Below are positions 61,867 through 64,000 of a DNA stretch of 64,000 bases, piece by piece (position 1 is the first letter of the stretch; each line of letters starts with the position of its first letter). The notes beneath the pieces were generated by a model that made no database searches, was not told the DNA's origin, and worked only from the letters and a program-made list of their open reading frames with translations. Source of the DNA: Streptomyces viridiviolaceus (GTDB lineage: Bacteria > Actinomycetota > Actinomycetes > Streptomycetales > Streptomycetaceae). Where the stretch lies: positions 1 to 64,000 of the forward strand of contig NZ_BMWA01000018.1 in assembly GCF_014650995.1 (NCBI RefSeq). Direction: 5' to 3'. Both the position numbers and the translations under genes were made by a program.

Positions 61867-62322
61867 TCAGGGGGCCGGGGTCAGGGCGTCGAGCGCATTG
61901 AGTTTCTGGACGCGGCGGCGGGTTTCCTCATCGTCGTCGAAGACAGCGTCGAGGAACTCCCGGATGATGTCGGGCACGAGCGCGTGGGGGACCAGCCAGG
62001 CCCCGATGGCGATGGCGTTGGCGTCGTCGTGCTCGACAGCCTGGTGGGCGGAGTACGGCTCGTGGGCGAGGCCGCAGCGGACACCGGGCAGCTTGTTGGC
62101 GGCCATGACGGCGCCCTGGCCGGTACCGCACACGAGCACGGCCCGATCGGCCGCGCCGGAGAGCACGACCTCGCAGGTGGCGCGGGTGATGTCAGGGAAG
62201 TCGACAGGGTCGCAGCTGTGCGTGCCGCAGTCGATCACCTCGTGTCCGAGCGCCTCGATGGCCTTGCGGACAGCGTCTTTGAGGGGGTATCCGGCGTGGT
62301 CCGCACCGAGGGCGACCTTCAT
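61867..62322 (-). CDS. RpiB/LacAB-family sugar-phosphate isomerase
   Basis: A 151-residue isomerase: MKVALGADHAGYPLKDAV at the start, the catalytic Asp-His pair, VDFPDITR, and the anion-hole segment LVCGTGQGAVMAANK with the Cys base. Family members interconvert ribose-5-P/ribulose-5-P, allose-6-P/allulose-6-P or tetrulose-4-phosphates. The setting (LacI regulator, MFS importer) favours a catabolic role over the housekeeping pentose pathway. AAAGGAA precedes ATG 62322. Confidence 0.9.
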   Translation of the reverse strand: MKVALGADHAGYPLKDAVRKAIEALGHEVIDCGTHSCDPVDFPDITRATCEVVLSGAADRAVLVCGTGQGAVMAANKLPGVRCGLAHEPYSAHQAVEHDDANAIAIGAWLVPHALVPDIIREFLDAVFDDDEETRRRVQKLNALDALTPAP

Positions 62323-62850
62323 CGGTTGTTGTTCCTTTCAAGGAGGGCGCACTGCTCTCCGCCGGGTCGGGGAGGGACGTCGCAGTGCTGGGTCTGGAGC
62401 GTCGGCGGCGGTGAAACGCGCAGGGCAGCCGCTGGCTGCCCGCCGCACGATCGGGTAAGCGCAGTCGGCGGCCGTGACGGGCCTGACACGTTCGGCGCCG
62501 GGCCGCATCACCGTGCGCGGTCACCCGGTCCGCAGCGGTGCTGTCGTGCTGGGCGGCTTCGCCGACGAAGGTGCCGGGACTGTGAGCCAGGAGATCGTGC
62601 GGGGTCACCCCACGGTCGGCATCGACGGTGCCGGGACTGTGCGCACCCGCAACGGTCCGCTCGCCGGCGCGATGAGCGCGCTCACCGACGACATGCGTCC
62701 TGCCGACGACATGTGTCCCACCGACGACATGTGTCTCGGCAACGGCATGTGCCTCGGCGCAGTGGCCCGCGGCTGCACCGCCGGGACGAGGCGCCCGGAC
62801 GAGGAGAACGGCGTCTTCGGTGGCGGCGGCGCCGAGGGCGCCCCGGACAC
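62323..62850. other. 528-base gap with short tandem repeats
   Basis: Between the LacI and isomerase genes. It contains four 18-bp units at 62684-62755 and a duplicated 15-mer GGTGCCGGGACTGTG at 62570-62584 and 62627-62641. An open frame on the plus strand (62474-62902) includes the repeats but matches nothing I know, overlaps the LacI gene end and is not called. Confidence 0.5.
62684..62755 (+). repeat. Four degenerate 18-bp tandem repeats
   Basis: Units ACCGACGACATGCGTCCT, GCCGACGACATGTGTCCC, ACCGACGACATGTGTCTC and GGCAACGGCATGTGCCTC are contiguous. The first three differ at two to four positions; the fourth has diverged. The period is a multiple of three, so a coding origin is possible, but no gene is supported. 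Confidence 0.75.
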
Positions 62851-63846
62851 TCATGCCGTGCCCTGCACAGACCGGTCCGCGAAGGTGGTGGGGACACGTT
62901 GACCGGGTGCTTCACGGCCGGCGAGGAGGTCGACGAGCCCGCGCACACCGAGCCGGCCGATCGACGAGGCGTCGTTGCGGACCGCGCTGATGGGCGGCGA
63001 GGCGAACTCGAACCAGTCCAGGTCGTCGAAGGAGACGACTTCGATGCGGGCGGCCTGCTCTGCGCCGAGCCGTTGGCGCAGCGCGCGCACGGCTCCCAGA
63101 GTCGTCTGACCGTTCGCACCGAACACGGCCGTGAACGTGACACCGCGGTCGAGGATGCGGCACATGGCCTCGGCCGCTCCGCCGGCCAGGAAGTCACCGG
63201 CGTCGAGCAGCCTGTCATCGGTGCTGATTCCGTGCGCCCGGCGCCCGGCAAGGTAGGCGGCTCGGCGCTCGGCTCCGGTGGAGATCCCGTCGGGGCCGCC
63301 GATGAAGGCGACGTCGCGATGGCCCCTGCGCTGCAGCCAGGCGAGCACCTGCTGTACGCCCTGGGCGTTGTCCGTGCCGTACAGCGGGGCGTCGACGCCC
63401 TCGATCGTCCGGTTGAGGAACACCACCGGCAGCCCGGACGCGAGCGTGGCCGCGACCTGCGGCGAGACGGTGCCCTGCGGCGAGAACAGCAGGCCGTCGA
63501 TGCGCTGAGCGGCGAAGGTCTTCAGGTAGGCGTCGGCCTGCTCGGCGTCCTCGTTGGCGTTGGCCAGCAGCACGGTGTAGCCGTGGCGGCGCGCCTCCTG
63601 TTCGGCTGCGTGAGCCAGCTCGGAGAAGAACGGGTTGCGGATGTCGGAGACGAGCAGCCCCAGCACATCGGTACGGGCACGCCGCAGGGAACGGGCGGGC
63701 CCGTTGGCGATGTATCCCAGCTCCGCCGCAGCGGCGAGTACGCGGGCCCGGGAGTCGGCCGAGGTCTGGCTGCTGCCGCTGAGCACCCGGGACGCGGTAC
63801 CGAGCGCGACCCCGGCCCTCGCCGCGACGTCCTTGATCGTGGCCAT
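62851..63846 (-). CDS. LacI family transcriptional regulator
   Basis: A 331-residue LacI protein from ATG 63846 behind GAGGAGGTGGAG. The DNA-binding part reads MATIKDVAARAGVALGTASR, then LGYIANGPARSLRRARTDVLG. The effector domain follows (VLGLLVSDIRNPFFSEL, RIDGLLFSP, VAFIGGPDGISTGAERRAAY). A perfect 14-bp palindrome lies 17 bases upstream of the start, so it probably represses itself. It likely also controls the isomerase and transporter genes downstream on the same strand. Confidence 0.93.
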   Translation of the reverse strand: MATIKDVAARAGVALGTASRVLSGSSQTSADSRARVLAAAAELGYIANGPARSLRRARTDVLGLLVSDIRNPFFSELAHAAEQEARRHGYTVLLANANEDAEQADAYLKTFAAQRIDGLLFSPQGTVSPQVAATLASGLPVVFLNRTIEGVDAPLYGTDNAQGVQQVLAWLQRRGHRDVAFIGGPDGISTGAERRAAYLAGRRAHGISTDDRLLDAGDFLAGGAAEAMCRILDRGVTFTAVFGANGQTTLGAVRALRQRLGAEQAARIEVVSFDDLDWFEFASPPISAVRNDASSIGRLGVRGLVDLLAGREAPGQRVPTTFADRSVQGTA

Positions 63847-63862
63847 CCGCTCCACCTCCTCG

Positions 63863-63876
63863 TGGAAACGTTTCCA
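63863..63876. promoter_or_regulatory. LacI-type palindromic operator
   Basis: TGGAAACGTTTCCA is a perfect palindrome with the central CG of LacI/GalR/CcpA-type sites, 17 bases upstream of the LacI gene start. Autoregulation is inferred; the site could also serve a gene running right, out of the window. Confidence 0.75.
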
Positions 63877-64000
63877 TGGTTGGAATGACATTAAGATCGC
63901 ACATCACTCGTGAGATGGGCAAGGTCCGGGAGCCCTCTTCGTCGTTGCCGACGAACGCCTCATGCCCGACCCCGCTCGACGTGCTGCTCGTCCGCGGTGT

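Noticed and set aside
62684..62755. The 18-bp units as a CRISPR array
   Set aside because: Units are contiguous, degenerate and without spacers; no cas gene is present.
62474..62902. A 142-residue plus-strand frame containing the 18-bp repeats
   Set aside because: It overlaps the end of the LacI gene, has no ribosome site and matches nothing.
63915..64000. An ATG-started frame open to the right edge of the window
   Set aside because: Only 28 codons are visible, there is no clear ribosome site and no recognisable sequence.

Overview
The window is high-GC actinobacterial DNA, almost certainly from a Streptomyces chromosome. The signs are frequent GTG starts, GTGA/ATGA translational overlaps, many one-component regulators (TetR, LysR, LacI, AraC), orphan SpoIIE-type phosphatases, a Tat-exported enzyme, and a complete coelichelin-type siderophore locus flanked by DmdR1/IdeR-like iron boxes. 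The gene mix suggests an accessory, arm-like region: many small metabolic cassettes each with its own regulator, two insertion-sequence loci and several broken genes.

Left part (0-14.3 kb). A TetR/SDR pair has a tandem dyad operator. An SGNH hydrolase has a palindromic promoter. It is followed by a Tat-exported M20 amidohydrolase, and by a LysR regulator divergent from an unusual oxidoreductase fused to an NTF2-like domain. Next come a GAF-SpoIIE phosphatase, a DUF1062 protein, small membrane proteins, a frameshifted NmrA-type reductase running into a cupin gene, and a protein that looks like EF-Tu domains II and III without the GTPase domain.

Mobile region (14.4-24.2 kb). A 103-bp orphan IS630 end, a GlxA/AraC regulator divergent from an NAD-binding reductase, and a 1196-bp IS630 element inserted at the TA of a CTAG shared by the stop codons of two convergent genes. 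Downstream is a purine-type locus (NCS2 permease, amidohydrolase, TauE/SafE exporter, LacI regulator, tandem palindromic operator). An IS200/IS605 element carrying tnpA and an RNA-guided tnpB sits in it, with a decayed sister element at its left edge. The end of the permease gene and the start of the amidohydrolase gene are missing at this junction.

Central part (24.8-51.4 kb). A two-gene acyl-CoA ligase/acyl-CoA dehydrogenase operon faces its TetR regulator. The coelichelin locus follows: cchA (formyltransferase) divergent from cchB (ornithine monooxygenase), the importer genes cchCDE, the binding protein cchF, the export half-transporter cchG, the trimodular NRPS cchH (A-T-E-C-A-T-E-C-A-T, no thioesterase), a second half-transporter cchI, the esterase cchJ and the MbtH-like cchK. 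Four iron-box matches lie in the three promoter regions. CchG and CchI carry complementary defects in their ATPase motifs and look like an obligate heterodimer.

Right part (51.4-64 kb). An amidohydrolase scar, a DUF6092/nitroreductase pair, an SDR/GYD pair, an unrecognised protein, a membrane SpoIIE phosphatase, an RlmA-like rRNA methyltransferase, a GNAT acetyltransferase, a double VOC protein, an Asp-rich repeat secreted protein, and a sugar-phosphate isomerase/MFS/LacI catabolic cassette that runs to the right edge.
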